In this document: in pieces, positions 1 to 13,500 of the stretch | How the letters are laid out: each line of letters opens with the position of its first letter | Position numbering within the stretch: position 1 is the stretch's first letter | Origin: Dendrolimus kikuchii | Lineage: Eukaryota; Arthropoda; Insecta; Lepidoptera; Lasiocampidae | DNA: 64,000 nt | Reading direction: 5' to 3' | Assembly (NCBI GenBank): GCA_019925095.2 | Contig: CM034403.1 | Location: forward strand, 4,407,690 to 4,471,689 | Program-made: the position numbers and the translations under genes | The notes under the pieces: model-generated | Told to the model about the DNA's origin: nothing | Database searches by the model: none | What the model saw: only the letters and a program-made list of their open reading frames with translations

Positions 1-2548
1 TTTGTCATTGATTAGTTTGTAATTTAATTTTTTAATTGTATCGCTTCACATTGAATCGTATGTATAAGTATTTTTGGCTCAGATATTTTTTCTGAATATT
101 TTTTTTTAAAGCGTCACTTTTTAACTTCCAAAATTGTAAATAAGGTTGGCATGGAGAAATTCTAATTTGCTGTTATACTCTTTTCTGTCTTATCGGTGTT
201 TTGGAATGAATAAAATTGCATTTTGAACAGCGAAACACAATCTATTTGGCGTCCGAAGTTAAATATACGCATATATATCATCAAGTACAAATTTTTAGCA
301 CTAATTTATAAATTCAGCCGTCTCAGTTAGACGGAGATGGACTAAGTCATTAACTTATTCTCAAATAAAAAATATTAATAAAAATATTTTTTAATATTGC
401 ATACAATAAATAATCCACATGTGTAGTATTAAAATGGATCCCCCCATTCCAGGATGTAGTGGTGGAATTATTTTCGCGATGTTCTTTCGTTATCGGTTAC
501 ACGCTCGCCCTCCCCCCTACCCTATTCTCCCCCCGATTCCCCCTTCATAAAAGGTTTAGCTTTAAAGATTGTTGTTTGCCTTAAAAAAATGTGATCTTAT
601 GACGATTATACTTAAAGGATGTCGCCGTGAGTCGCGGTTACAGGGTGTTTGAGAATTTTTATATTTTTTACACATTCATGATCATAGAAATTAATATATG
701 CAATAAAAAAATTCATCACAAGAAAAGCTAAATTTCAACTTTTGTATAACTAATTTATAAGACAGTAAGAATTGCACAATTATTTATACTGTTTAGTGAA
801 TTTTAGTAATAGAGGTCATAACTACCTACTAATTTGGACAATATAATATAAAAATAAAAGTAAAGAATATATACAAAGAGATAATAACTTATTTATTCTA
901 AACCTATACAAAAAAATCTTATATCATTTCTATGATTATTTGCACAAAGCGCAGTCTTACTGCTGAAGAAAATGTTATAAAAAGCATGAATATGTTAGTA
1001 GTACAAAATTACAAATAACTTTAAAAAAAACCTAATATAACGCTTTCTACTAAAGAAATGTCTAAAATAATAACTTCATACTTACGGTACGCGTGTACAC
1101 GCAGCATGAAAGCGAGTAATTATACGCTAAAATATTTCTGGTTGGATATAATAATCCGAAATCATTCGCCCTGCGACCGCGACGGGTATGAAAGTATATG
1201 CCTTGTATAATGATAACATAAAAAGAATTATGTAATATAATAAGACTTGACAATGTGCAGTGTTAATAGGTTCAGTAAAGAATATTGTCAATTGAAATAA
1301 ACGTTTGAGCGAAAAGGCTTTTATTGGTTTATTGTATTCATTGTACACATGGTTTGCAAAAATTATTTTGTCTTTACTATAATTTATTAAAACTATGGGT
1401 TTTAAATTTAGAGTATGTAGTATTTTGGAAACAATAATAGTTAAAAGATATTGAAATATTTTATTCCAAAATACTTCCATCGAATAAGTGAGTGTTTAAA
1501 AAAACTGGAATTAATTTCCTGTAACTTATTTTAATCAGCTATTGAATGTTTTATTTTATTATATTAAAGTAAAAGACCCATTGGCAAAATAAATTAATAT
1601 TTTAATTTAGTGATGGATATATTTAAAATAGTATCCAAATAAATTATTGTATGGAAAATTATGTACTTACCAACAAAAATGTACCACCAAAATAAACACA
1701 ATAAATGCATAGTTACAGTACTTAATAAAAATAGCCAAAGACGAGATATCAGTGTAGTCTGTGCCAAATATGCAACAGATAGCAACACAATAGACGCTAT
1801 TTCCATACAAAATCTTGTATTGCGCAGCCCATCTGAAGAGGCCATAATCTTTTGGCACAGGCTATAGCAGTCATTTTTTTAAATTTAATGTTTGACTTAC
1901 CTTTTATCTGTAATTTTACAAACCAGAAGTATATGTTCTATTTAGATAGCAGTAAAAACATTTAACTGTGTTTATCACTTTCGAAGTATCGATATTTTTA
2001 GTTTCTGATTTTAGTTCAGGTTTTACTATCGGTTTATTATTATTATTATTGCGTGGGGTACACTTTTGCACCTTTATTCAAACTATGGATTGCCAAATTG
2101 TAGACATTGAAATGTTTTGTATATTTATTATGTGAATGATATGTAAAATGAATGAATTTATAACAGAAGAGCCATTTCTAAATTGATATTATTGACTACT
2201 GACATTATAAACAAACAGGTGTTTATTATTTTATTTGGTTATTATATTCGATATTTGTTATTTTAGTGTGCAGCCCATGAACTCCTTTTCGCTGAAACTG
2301 CATAGATTTGTTTTAATGAATCGTGAGAAATTCTAAGTTCCACAATAATTAATAAATAAACAATATGTAAATTTTTCTTATCTTAGTAAGTAAAAGATCT
2401 CATAAGTCTTATTTTTTGTTTTGTCTTTTTTATATTTTGAGGAACTTCGGAATAGTCGAGTTGATTTTAAAGACAAGAATGTAAAATATATTGATGTATA
2501 TAATTTACTTGTTTTATTTTCGTCGAATTGACATTTTCAGGTGGCAAT
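1..2548. other. AT-rich region without recognisable gene
   Basis: Only short, low-complexity open frames are present and none resembles a known family. A C-rich patch at about 504-542 stands out against the AT-rich background. No long terminal or inverted repeat was recognised. Confidence 0.5.
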
Positions 2549-2554
2549 GTTTAA

Positions 2555-2714
2555 GGCCTTGTCAGGAGTCTTAAGAACAGACGAGCGTGCATGACAAGAG
2601 TTATGAATGTCAAAGAAGCAAGTGAGGTGTGTAAGAATAAGCCTGAATGGCGCTCTGTTGTTCGTGCCTACCCCGCAAGGGAACTGGCGTGAAGTTATGT
2701 ATGTATGTAATATT
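2555..2714 (+). mobile_element. RTE-type non-LTR retrotransposon, 3' end fragment
   Basis: This is the last ~150 bp of the same element seen more fully at 55.5-56.2 kb. It encodes the end of the C-terminal region (VMNVKEASEVCKNKP-like, then YPARELA and a stop) and ends in a short TATG microsatellite. One fragment of a 5'-truncated family; it has lost all catalytic regions. Confidence 0.85.
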
Positions 2715-4212
2715 TAAGGCATCTTTGCCGGTCGGCAATGCCGTAGATAGCCTTTTATGTGTCCTATGCGAGCTTCTATAACTGCGCCCTTGTTTTTTTA
2801 GATATTATAGGTACCCTAGCTAGAGCAATGCTACGTATAGGCCTACTTTATTTCATTCAGGGTGATAAAATAACGCACAAGGACCTTGGTGTTGGAGTGG
2901 AGAAATTATCTAATATTTTGGAAGAAAATCTCATTTTTTTTTAAGAACTAGAACACAAATACGCTCATGCGCTGCCAAAAAAATGAGCGCGATGTTTGGT
3001 CTAATTTAACAGACGTTTTTGATGATACTGGCATGTGTTGGAATCGAGCACTAGGAGCAAACCGAAAAAATAATAAAATAATAGTCCTGCCTGGTCTGGC
3101 CATTCTTGCGCCCCCCCAGAGTCTACGCCCTGTGCCTGGGCACCGGTGGCACCGCCCTATTTACGGCAATGCCGGTCGGTAAAAGTAGACCTGATAGTTT
3201 AAGGCGCTGTGTACTCGCAGGCACAATAAGCACCAATGAACGTTTGTTGGAGTTCGCTGGCAATATGAAAGAGAATCGAACCATTAGAGGACACGTCTAC
3301 TTAGGGCCAATATAACCCATTCGTTGATTAGGAATGCATATACAGGGCTACGAACGTGACAGGAATTTAACGCCTAATGAAGATAAGTCTTATTAATGCG
3401 TAATGACGATTCATTCATTGTCAATTCCTATATCTTATTATTCATTCTCTTGCCTTACCGTCTGTTTACTTGAATGGAGCTTATGTGAAATTTTAACCGA
3501 TAGTAAAGCAAATGAACGGTCCTTAAGATATTTGAACCGGCCATTAGTCGATATTATACTGTTCATTTTGATAGCATCAATAAGGTGAGATCCATAGAAA
3601 CATGAATCTTTGAATGCCATTGTTTCCTTTCAGCTCTGTGCTTCTCAACCAAATTGAACCAATTTAGTTGATCGGCATTAAGGAGGTAGTTCCATTCCAT
3701 ATAATAGGCTCTTTTCTGTTCTAGATTTAGTTTCCTAATATTTACCACGTGTGATAAAAAGGAAAAAATTGTAAGCAACATTGTTTCATAAAAATTTTGA
3801 TGCGAAATCCGTTTTCCGTTTGTAATTTTTTGAATTACAGTATGGATTCGCGTTAGACCATTATCTCGCCCGATCTCAAGCGGGATAATGCTCTAAGATG
3901 GATCATTTATACAGGTCACCTAGGTTGTAGGTATCGGGAAATACAGACCCCCGTGAATTTAACTCCTTTGCGGTGCGCATAATGAAGGTGGACGCAAAGC
4001 GTTTTGTTCCTTTAGGTAGTATGTCTGCCATATACCGCTGCTACATGCCTATGCGCCTAATTGTCCGATGATGGAAGGAAGTGATGAGTTGGCCCGAGCA
4101 TAGCAGTCCTCGTTTAGGCAGATCCATACTTATATCATATAGTCTACCAAGTATAAAATGACTTTATAATTCTCTAGAAACCCCTGATTTATACTAGGAG
4201 GGGGAAGATAAG
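2715..4212. other. Region without recognisable gene
   Basis: Open frames are short and unrelated to families I recognise. A GC-richer patch at 3090-3180 carries a motif (GGCAATGCCGGTCGG) related in inverted orientation to 2724-2745, suggesting an old inverted repeat around the RTE fragment. Confidence 0.4.
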
Positions 4213-4945
4213 TCACCCCAATCTTCGAAGCTTAAGGCAGCAAGATGCAGACTTGTTCTTTAACAGGTTATTCCCACTTGTCGGAGACGCGACGAGTGTG
4301 CGCGATCTGCGTGATAGGCTAGCCACAGGAGGAAGAAGGGCGAGCGGGGAAAGTTTTGCCGGGAGGGACATCCGACAAGTGTGAACAGCGTCATACTTAA
4401 GAGCCTGTTCACACTTGTCGGGAGTCAGGGCCGACAACAAATCGATTGCTCTAGTGGCAGAACATTTTATATGAAGCAGTTCACACTTACCCGAAACCGT
4501 TTTTTTGTCGGCTACGATAAGAAAAGATGGATGTTTTGCCAGGCCCTACGTCCGAAAAAAATCTTGTCTCGCTCGCTTATCAGTAAGTATGACGCCGTTC
4601 CCACTTGTCGGATGTCGGGCCCGACAAAACTCTCCCCGCGCTCCCTTCTTCCGTCCGTGTCCTTAGCTGCTCTTACACATATATATCGCGGCTCGAGCTT
4701 CGATCGAGTGCGATAACCGACAAGTGTGAATAGAGGCGCCCGACAAGTGGGAACAAGCTGTAAGGCAAGCGAGATCTGACACAATTTTTTACAGCCGTAG
4801 AAGGCAAACAAATATTCTTTGTCGGCGTCGACAAAAAGAACGGTGTCGGGTAAGTGCGAACTGCTTCATATAAAATGTTCTGCCACTAGACCAACCGATT
4901 TTTTGTCGGGTCCAACACCCGACAAGTGTGAACGAGCTGTTACAA
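4213..4945. mobile_element. Foldback/MITE-like element with nested inverted repeats
   Basis: Positions 4400-4515 reappear inverted at about 4835-4940, including a distinctive stretch beginning TAGTGGCAGAACATTTTATA. A second inner pair (about 4318-4395 against 4590-4650) repeats GACAAAAC/GTTTTGCC blocks next to ACTTGTCGG motifs. The motif ACTTGTCGG and its complement occur many times. There is no coding capacity, which fits a non-autonomous DNA transposon or foldback element of undetermined superfamily. Confidence 0.7.
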
Positions 4946-5599
4946 CCCTATTCGGTAAGCACTTATTGTTGAGTCGAACAGTTCATTAACATCGGTTTCT
5001 AAAACGTCGATCAGCAATAATTGCCTATAAATACCAAATCTTTTTGCAAATTCACAGAGTTCTCTTGGTTATTAGCCACAGCTCTACAGCTACGGACCTG
5101 GTTTATGCCTGCCGGCTGGATTGCCTAAACTAATACTATATCGGTCCGGTAGACCTGTGAGGTCCCGTATATTGAGACTCCAAGTCACTTATTATTCATA
5201 ATAGTGAAATAAAAAGGGTCCTAATAGCCAAGTGTTTTTTTTTTAACATATAAGTGCTTGGGACTAACAGAGCGGTCAGACTTACACCCAAATAAAAATA
5301 CATTTATATGAAAAATATTTAATGTGTATTCATAAAATAGTTCATTGATACTTAATATATCTGCTTGCACATTTTGAGATAAATGAGACTTTGTCATCAG
5401 TGTATGTAGATGTCCTTTTTTTATTACCACAAACAAGACAGTTAATTTCATTCTTTATTATAATAAAGTTGTTTATGAACTTGTGTATGAAAATTAAATG
5501 TTTTTGAGTGTTCGAAATTTAGAGTGGGAACATACAAACCTGCACAATGAAGCAGGAGCTTTGGCGATAATCTGAAGTGAATGCGGTTATATTTGCAAG
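4946..5599. other. Region without recognisable gene
   Basis: Nothing beyond short chance frames was seen between the foldback element and the next MITE. Confidence 0.4.
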
Positions 5600-6033
5600 T
5601 ACAGTCGACTCTCGATAATTTGACACTCAAGGGACCAGAGAAAAAATCAAATTACCAAGAGTTCAAAACAACAGGAGTTTATAACTAAAAGGGAGATGAA
5701 AAATTCATAAACAAGAGTTTGATCACAATTCGTGATTATATTAAACATTTCTGCAATAGCCACAAATGTTCATTTTGAAAAGTCCGTAATTTTCTGTTGA
5801 GTGAGCGACTTCAGTCTATCATCACTTGTGTCGGTTCTAAAGGCATAGAAGCGTAGGGTTGCGCTTCAAATTATGGAGAGTAAGCAAGGACTTCACATTA
5901 TTTGTTGGCGGGCAAAATACTATTCCTTCAACTTCAAATTACAAAAAGAACAATTAATATTGATTTTATTCAATTTATTGAGTATTTTTCAAGCGACCGG
6001 GAAAATATTTCAAAATATCGAGAGTCGACTGTA
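5600..6033. mobile_element. pogo/Tigger-like MITE, TIR ACAGTCGACTCTCGATA
   Basis: The left end ACAGTCGACTCTCGATAATT at 5601 is matched by its reverse complement ending at 6031, and TA dinucleotides lie just outside both ends, as expected for a TA target duplication of Tc1/mariner-pogo elements. Internal sequence is AT-rich and non-coding, so the element is non-autonomous. Confidence 0.8.
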
Positions 6034-6199
6034 TACCCGCATGCTATTTTCTTTCTCTAATACAACTGATAAGAAGTATACGCAAGCTCCAACGCTACTG
6101 CTTACTTTTAGTATCATAGCCCGAGAGCTGTACGACATTTCCAAGTAAGTACATGAGGCATCGTAAACATGTACAATAAATACTTCATTTCTGATATGT

Positions 6200-6380
6200 G
6201 AATAAAAACGCAGACCTGGCTGAAGAAAAAGTGAGGCCAACACGACCAGCAAATTTTTAAAGTCACGATATTTTTTCACAAGCAAGATTCTTAAGAAATT
6301 TTTAAATACTTTAAAATTTAATATTTGAGTAGTTATTAAAAGTTTAACTTTCCCTCAGCTAGGTCTGCGTTTTTGTATTT
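6200..6380. mobile_element. Short MITE with AAAACGCAGACCT termini
   Basis: The motif AAAAACGCAGACCTGGCTGA near 6205 is matched inverted near 6350-6376 (TCAGCTAGGTCTGCGTTTTT). The interior is AT-rich and non-coding. The superfamily is not clear. Confidence 0.6.
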
Positions 6381-6419
6381 AATATCGTAGAAGTATTTTA
6401 CAAGAGTTCACAAAACTAG

Positions 6420-7008
6420 TACAGTAGAGTCTTACTAATCCGGCACTTCAGTAGTCCGGTACGTCCAATAATCCGACACCCTTCGCTCACGTCTCCTACT
6501 CTCGTTCCGCACTTGATGCACCGGCACTTACCTTACTTACTTACTTACCTGTTGTTTTGAAGTTGAAAATAATGTAGGTAGTCAATATATGTTAAGTACA
6601 CGGCAACATGCTTTATTTTATGTACATATTATTAATTTTTCTATCAATACAGCTGATAACTGTCTCACTGCTAGGCTCGGGCCTCCCACTGTAGGGGAAC
6701 GGACAGTATACCCGCCACGTTTGTCCAGGCGGCTTGGCAGGTTTGACACATCGGTTATCTCGAAGTGCAGGTTGCATCACGATGTTTTCCATCACCGTTG
6801 TTAGCACGTGATGGAACAATATGCACATTAGGTCAGAAAACTGCCTAAGCGATGCATGCGCTCCGGCCAGGATTGAACCCGCGCCCTTAGAGGCTAGGAC
6901 GCGTGCGCTAGCCATTACGCTACCACGACAATCTAATAATCTAGACTTTCCAATAACCCGTCACCCCCTAATTTTTATTAAGTGTCGGTTTAGTGAGACT
7001 CTACAGTA
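6420..7008. mobile_element. pogo-like MITE carrying a nested SINE
   Basis: The left terminus TACAGTAGAGTCTTACTAAT at 6420 pairs with an inverted right terminus ending near 7008 (GTGAGACTCTACAGTA); the two arms match over about 28 bp with a few mismatches and begin with TA. A tRNA-derived SINE has inserted inside at 6627-6930, accounting for much of its length. Confidence 0.75.
6627..6930 (-). mobile_element. tRNA-derived SINE (family 1)
   Basis: Read on the minus strand from 6930, the head contains TAGCGTAATGG, an exact A-box consensus, and about 40 bases on GGGTTCAATCCTGG, a near B-box. The body and tail match copies at 35.95 kb and 51.57 kb. The promoter boxes identify a Pol III-derived SINE rather than a tRNA gene, because no cloverleaf is conserved. 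Confidence 0.8.
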
Positions 7009-7241
7009 CTTTAAAAAAAAAACAAATTTTGAGCAGTCAACTAGTTTTCGAGGTAAAATAAACATGTCATTTTCCATACACACATGAAAGCGATTAACAC
7101 GTGTGGGGAACTTGTATGCAAGGTACAGGTAGGTGATTCCCGCCCTGATATGTAGTCCAATATCTGTCCAATATTAGTCCGAATGTAATTCACTCAAAAC
7201 AAGCTTCTGATACAACACTTCAAGTCAAGTCCCTTATATCT

Positions 7242-7247
7242 TTTATT
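7242..7247 (-). promoter_or_regulatory. Poly(A) signal of METTL14
   Basis: AATAAA on the minus strand, about 12 bases after the METTL14 stop codon. This would give a very short 3' UTR; a second downstream site cannot be excluded. Confidence 0.6.
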
Positions 7248-7258
7248 CACTGGCAACC

Positions 7259-7505
7259 CTAAATAGCCGCTCTTCCCCTCCCTCTCCCCCTAAACCCGCC
7301 CCTACCCCTCGGCCGCGTCCCTTTGCTAGTGTTGGGAGGACTCTTCGGTCTCAGAGCCTCGATCCGTTCAGTGCAGCCAGTACTCTCCCGACCCTCGGTG
7401 AAGTAGGACGCGTATAACTCCGCGTTGAAATTGGAATTTGTTAGTTCGTGCCCTATCGTCACCCAGCCCGGTCGGATCGTAGAGTCGCGGCCGAAGAGAT
7501 GTATT
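7259..7505 (-). CDS. METTL14: METTL14 exon 6 (C-terminus with RGG tail)
   Basis: It follows acceptor TTTCAG; the first base completes an arginine codon split with exon 5 (CLGRRR then IHLFGRDST). It encodes the end of the methyltransferase fold, SPPNTSKG, and a GRGG-rich tail thought to help RNA binding, and stops with TAG at 7261-7259. Confidence 0.93.
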
Positions 7506-10500
7506 CTGAAAGACAAGTTTGTATGGATAGTGTAATGTTAATAGTATGAATGAGGGACGCAAGACGCCCAGACCGGAAATTAAATACTTGCAAGTCATAC
7601 AGAGAGACATAGGATAATATCACAGAAGAACAATTGGAATGGCAATTGCATTAAAAAATTACAAAACCCTACACGAGTACAAGTCTAGATAAGAAAATTA
7701 GAGACTGAAAAAGCGCGGCAAATTTAAAAATATATTAGTATGGCAACTTCTAAATTATCATATCATATTTATGCAATAAATGTACAATCTTGTTTTTCTT
7801 TGAATTCCGCATCTTTCTTCTGTTGCCGCCTATCCCCGAATTTCGGGATTCTGTGCTTCACTTTTAATGGTTTTATGAAAAATATCCAGTCTTTACTGCC
7901 ATTTCGTCGTAAGCGATATTTGGACGCTTTGTATATTTTTTGTAGCAAAAGGTATTTTAAACTATTATTTTGTTTGAACACTTTCAGTTTTAATTAGATT
8001 AGACCCCATCAAATAAAAAATGGAAAGTCTTAAAACATAATATGTAATAGTTTAACATAACCTCTTGCAACAAAAAATATACTTAGGACCAAATGTCGCT
8101 TACGATAAAATGGCGGAAAAGGCTCGATATGTTTTAAATAAAACATCAGAAAGCGAGAGAAAAATGTCCTGCAAACATCTGGTTATGCAGAATTTATGAG
8201 ATTTTTACCAAGCGATATCACTTTAATATTTTAGAATTTATGCACACACTTGCAAAAGCCCTAGAAAGTTGTTAAAATAATTACCTTCGTCGACCCAAAC
8301 AGAAATGCTCCATGATATGAAATATCTCTATGGGTTTCTCTGTACTCCCAAATTCTGGGTCCTCCGATATGATCAGATCTATATCCACATTCGCATGAAT
8401 GAAATCACCGTCGACTGACCGTCTAACGGTCCCTTTTATGCCCATCAGACAATGTTCCTTAGTTCTTTGGAAGACGGCGTTGTGTTCCAAGTTTTTGGAG
8501 TGACCGGGATTCTTTATGTTGGTTTTTATCCAACAGATGTCCTCGCAACGGCGGAACCCCCATTTCTTGAGACATTCCCGGCCCATATCCAGACCTGGAA
8601 TATTATATGACAGAACTGAGCTGGAAATCATCTTTTTTTTTTGTTGAAACCAGTGAACAGACTGTGCTATAAATAATATGATATCACCCATAAACGTTTC
8701 ACGGCTGGGTTCTGCTACCTCACTCTTAAGAGGGAAGGGAGGGAAGAACAACTTTGCTTATTGAGTTAAAATTTTTAGAATGTAGTGTAAATTCCATGTA
8801 ACGCCACTCGATTTAACGACAAACTCCCTTAAGCGTTCAAATCACTTGGCTTTTGTTGGTTTAGCTTGTCTTCCATACAATGCTATATATACTCTATATA
8901 GCATTACACCCACTCTCAATAACGACAACAATTAAGTAATAAAAAGTACCTTTTAAGGCCAAAATTAGTAAAAACTGCGCAGTCGTGTATGTTCTTTTAT
9001 CGATTTATTATCCTAGCCCGTAATAAACTCAACTGTCGGTATCATGCATACCGAAATTTCTAAGTACTTCCTTTATCACCAAGATCCCTCAATTTTGCAA
9101 GATATGAATAAAATAAGTAAAAAATACAAAATTATTGTTGCAGCAAAAGACGTCACACAAAAATAACAGACTTCTCGCCATTTAACGACAACTCTCTATA
9201 ACGCCATAAAATACACAGTCTCTTCAGTGTCGTTATATAGAGTTTACACTGTATGTATATTGAATTAAATATTTACTTTTACTTATTCGAGGTTTCTTCA
9301 ACACTCAGTAAAATTGGTATCTGCAGTTTTAGATTCAAGTCGATTTTAGGCCCGCCTTTGTCTTGTTGTCTATTCTACTATATTCAAGCAAAATAGTATT
9401 CTAAAATGTAAATATTGAAAAATACTGGCTAAATTCAAAAACTTTACAAAGCCATATTTAAAAAGTTACGCCACAAACTCCGTGGCGTGTAGGAACGGAG
9501 ACAGAGTACAATTTCGTGTCGTGAGAGTATTTGCCAGTCTGGATGGCTAACACCCCTGGTCTAGAGTATATCGCCGTAACAACCTTGAGTTGTGTTCCGA
9601 CATTAGTGACTAGGTTCCAGGCTCTCTTTAGAGAGCGGCAGCACATTGGTAGCACCATCGGTGTTACAAATGTCCATAATGCAATAAAAAAAAATTCATT
9701 CCTCACATATATTCATAATAATAAATTTTGGGTCTACCTTTATTATTATATCGATCAATCTTTTTGTCACACCACTTTCATATTTTCTTCTATGTCCATA
9801 TCCTGCTAGATTATCATACTAAAGTAAGTAAACATATACCTTCTGAGCTGCCACACCAGAGGAAGAGGAAGGAGCGCGCCTGCGCCAACTGCTGGAGGTC
9901 CAGCGCTAGCACGTCCTGCCATCTCCATCCGGCCCCGAGTGGAGGCTCTACCAGGATCACATCAAACTTGTTGCCCATTTGTTTCAAATCAAATGTCTGT
10001 AAAGTCGGAATTTTTAATATGCACACTTCGGATATGTCTTCGTCCACGATTGACTTGAATTTCCCGCGGGACTCTCAGGACACAAAGTACCACAGCATTA
10101 GAAAAGAATATAAGCTATCGTTGTAGTGAAAACTGTGTCGGAATAAGCTAATTTTTATGCACCCGGCAACTATAAACCGCTCCCGGGAAAATTACCGCGG
10201 GACTCCCGGGATAAAAAGTATGACACATTTTATTAAACAAAATTTGCTATTGATCAGTAATTAAATCGCATTGGAATTCGTTTTTTTCATTCTGGCTATT
10301 TTAAATCATTTCCAGAAAAAATCCCGCGGGATTCCCGGGATAAAATATAACTAAAATAGCCATTGTCGAAGGGGGGAGGGGGGGTCGTCAGGGCAAAAAC
10401 TGAAAAATGCCTCCCCCGCTCGCCTATATTTTGTATCTCAATCATCAGCATCATTTCAGCCATGAGACGCCCACTGATGGACATAGGCCCCCCGGAAAGA

Positions 10501-13500
10501 AAGTCACAATGACCGGTCTAGCGCTGCTATTTTTTTTTAGAAATATACGTACGTGGACGTGTAGGACATATAATTTGTTTCCAAATATAGCTCCATCCGT
10601 CCCCAAATGTGAGCGGGTTTCACTTGCCCACTGTACTGGTCGCCGCGTACGCGTGCGTCTGTGCTTTTTCAACCTAAGGATGTGCGCCCCGCGAAAGCGA
10701 ATTTATGTGCTTAAACTACTGGACGACGTGGTCATATTTGCGTTTACTATGAGTTGTGTATTTGTGTGCGAAGTTTGTATTTGCCCAGAGATCCAGGGCT
10801 GATCAAGTGTTAACTTGACAATGTATATTGTGGATACATTCCATTAAAGCCTCACAACGACCACGATCACGACCGTGATTTTTGCCGTTCCACTTGCTTG
10901 CCGGCGTCACGATCGTAAACCCAAGTGGAACGGTTATTCGACCCACTTCTTGACATGGGTTGTTGTGATCGAAACTGATGACGTCACTAGTATCGTTTTC
11001 GCCACGATAACGACTGCAGTTGCCTTGTGGAACGGCTGATGGTGCATTTTGGGCGTTGTGAGCTACTGATGGAATGCGCTGTCCATCGGTGTAATACCAT
11101 CTCTCTCACAGAATATCGGCATGTAACGATTAACCTTGAGTTAATCGTGTTTCGTGTTTTGAGTGAATTCCGATTGCCCCCACCCCTGTCCCCCCCCCCC
11201 TTTTTTTATGAAACAAGAGGAATTCATTTGTTTGTGACACCATCCTTGGCCCTTACACCGAGGGATGTGTGGAACTCTTGATCGACCGTACAAAATAAAC
11301 GTTACTTCAATTTTTTGAATACCACTTCAAACTGAGGACTACTTGTCTGTAATCTACAATAAATTAGTTATTCTCAATTAGCGCTTAAAATTTCTATTGC
11401 GAAATCTCGAAGCTCAAACAATTGGTCCTTCGATAAAAGAGAAGAACTAATAAATAGGCGGATTATACAAGTCGAGTTATCTTTACTGCAGATCTTATAT
11501 TTCCTTCATAATATCCTAATTAGAATTGCCCTATTTGCATCAAGAGCGTCGCACACATTATCTAAAAATGAAAATATATCAACAATTATTCAATACGTTT
11601 TACTATATAACTAGTGGTCGCCCGTGATCGAAATTTAACCATAATAATTTGTTGTCAAAGACTATACTTCTATAATCACAGATTTCGCCAAGGCTATTCT
11701 GTTAATTTGACTTGAACAAGAAACAAAAGTGTATATATGCGTGTGTGTGTCAAATACATGGTAGTGTGTGTTATTGATATAATGTACATTGTTTATGCAT
11801 AATAAAAAAATATATCATTCGTCGCTTCTTCTCTATATAAACTATAAGTGTGCGAAATTTCATACTCCTCCGTCCGCGCAATTTTCGTAAAAAGGGGTAC
11901 AAAGATTTTGCTTCACGTATAATTATATAGATTATAACCTTAGATCATATAAACGTCTAGATCACGCATCAATTGCACAAAAACGGCCCAAAAACAGTGC
12001 ACCAAAATTGGTGCACTGGTGTCAATGGCTTCCCACGCCTGTTAGTGTCGTTTCGATTACTTTACTGGTTAGAGCTCTCGCAAAACAAATTATTATGCCG
12101 GCCTGCGCTATTAAAATGTGTCGGAACTATTTTAAAACAGGAAAGGATAAGTATGAGATATCATTTAATCGGAAAACTTAACACTTTTCTCATGATTTCT
12201 TTGTAAAAACGTGAAATCTAATTTCGACATTTTCAAGGTTATCGAATTGATTGATGTTGTCAGGTGAGTAGTGTGACTTATTTTCCAAAATTTGGGGACT
12301 TATGTTACGATTTTTTTTTATTTATGAAATATGAATGACATGTAATGTTTGTGTGTCCGGTTTTCTTAAATTAGTTTATATTACGTTTTAGACTTCCTAC
12401 GGATCCAATTGTAGCATATTGTTGGACAAGGAGATGGATTTTGAAAGGAAGTATTTTGAATCATTTTCGGAGATATTTTTACACTATGTTTTTTATATTT
12501 TCTTATCAACGGCACAATTGTATTGAAATAAAGTACCTAAAATAATTATATATGATCGTGACCGATAAGATGTAAGTTGTGTGAAGGATAATTAGAAAAT
12601 TTAAGAATACTTAACCATCATATAAAATTATTTCTAATCTAACCTTAGCGCTTTGGACAATATAAACTTTTTAATGTAACCTTATGACGTTTGACATAGA
12701 ATTGACAGAATGCGTGCTGCAAATATCGTCAAAGAGGATGTAAAAAAAACTGAATATCATTTAAAGCAGATGCTTCGGTCGGAGTTATCTGTACTAATAT
12801 TATAAAGAGGTAAAGTTTGTAAGTTTGTGAAGTTGTAGGGGGTAATCTCGGGATCTACTAAACCGATTTTAAAAATTATTTTACTGTTGGAAAGCTACGT
12901 TAACAGGGAGTGTCATAGGCTATATAACATGACGCTTTATATCACGGGAGTGGGACAGACCACGGGTGAATCCGCGCCGGGCCGCTAGTAATATTATAGA
13001 AAACTCTTTATTGTCATAATTAAGATATTAATTTTGTCTATATTCTGTTAGCTACATCTCCATTAATTCCTAATAAAGAAAAAATTTAATATATTAATAT
13101 GATAAAAAACAAATTTTAGTTCAGAAAATAATCAAACTGAACTAGTTTGAATAAAAACATTTGGATATGAATATTTTTATTTCTATAATAGCACTTTTCA
13201 AGTAGTTTAGTTGCTCTTAAGTCCCTGTATTAAACTATCCCGTGTACCTACCCCGTAGTTCCTACTACTGATATAAACTTTGGATTATACGTAAAGCCTA
13301 CTACCCAATATGAAGCTATCGAATCGTTCCAAGTCTACTATTACAAATAATTTCACTGTCTTTTAGCGCAGGATAATCTTTGGGTTATAAATAGTCATCT
13401 AATAGTACTAGCAGAAGGTGATGTCAGGAGCCTTAAGAACAGACGAGTGTGCATGACAATAGTTATGAATGTCAAAGAGACACGTGAGGTGTGTAAGAAT

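Noticed and set aside
7259..7516. Independent 85-aa RG-rich gene
   Set aside because: It is METTL14 exon 6 read from an upstream intronic ATG.
8634..8751. Extended N-terminus of METTL14 exon 5 ([10 protein letters not shown]…)
   Set aside because: Intronic; the conserved sequence begins exactly after ATTCCAG and joins exon 4 in phase.
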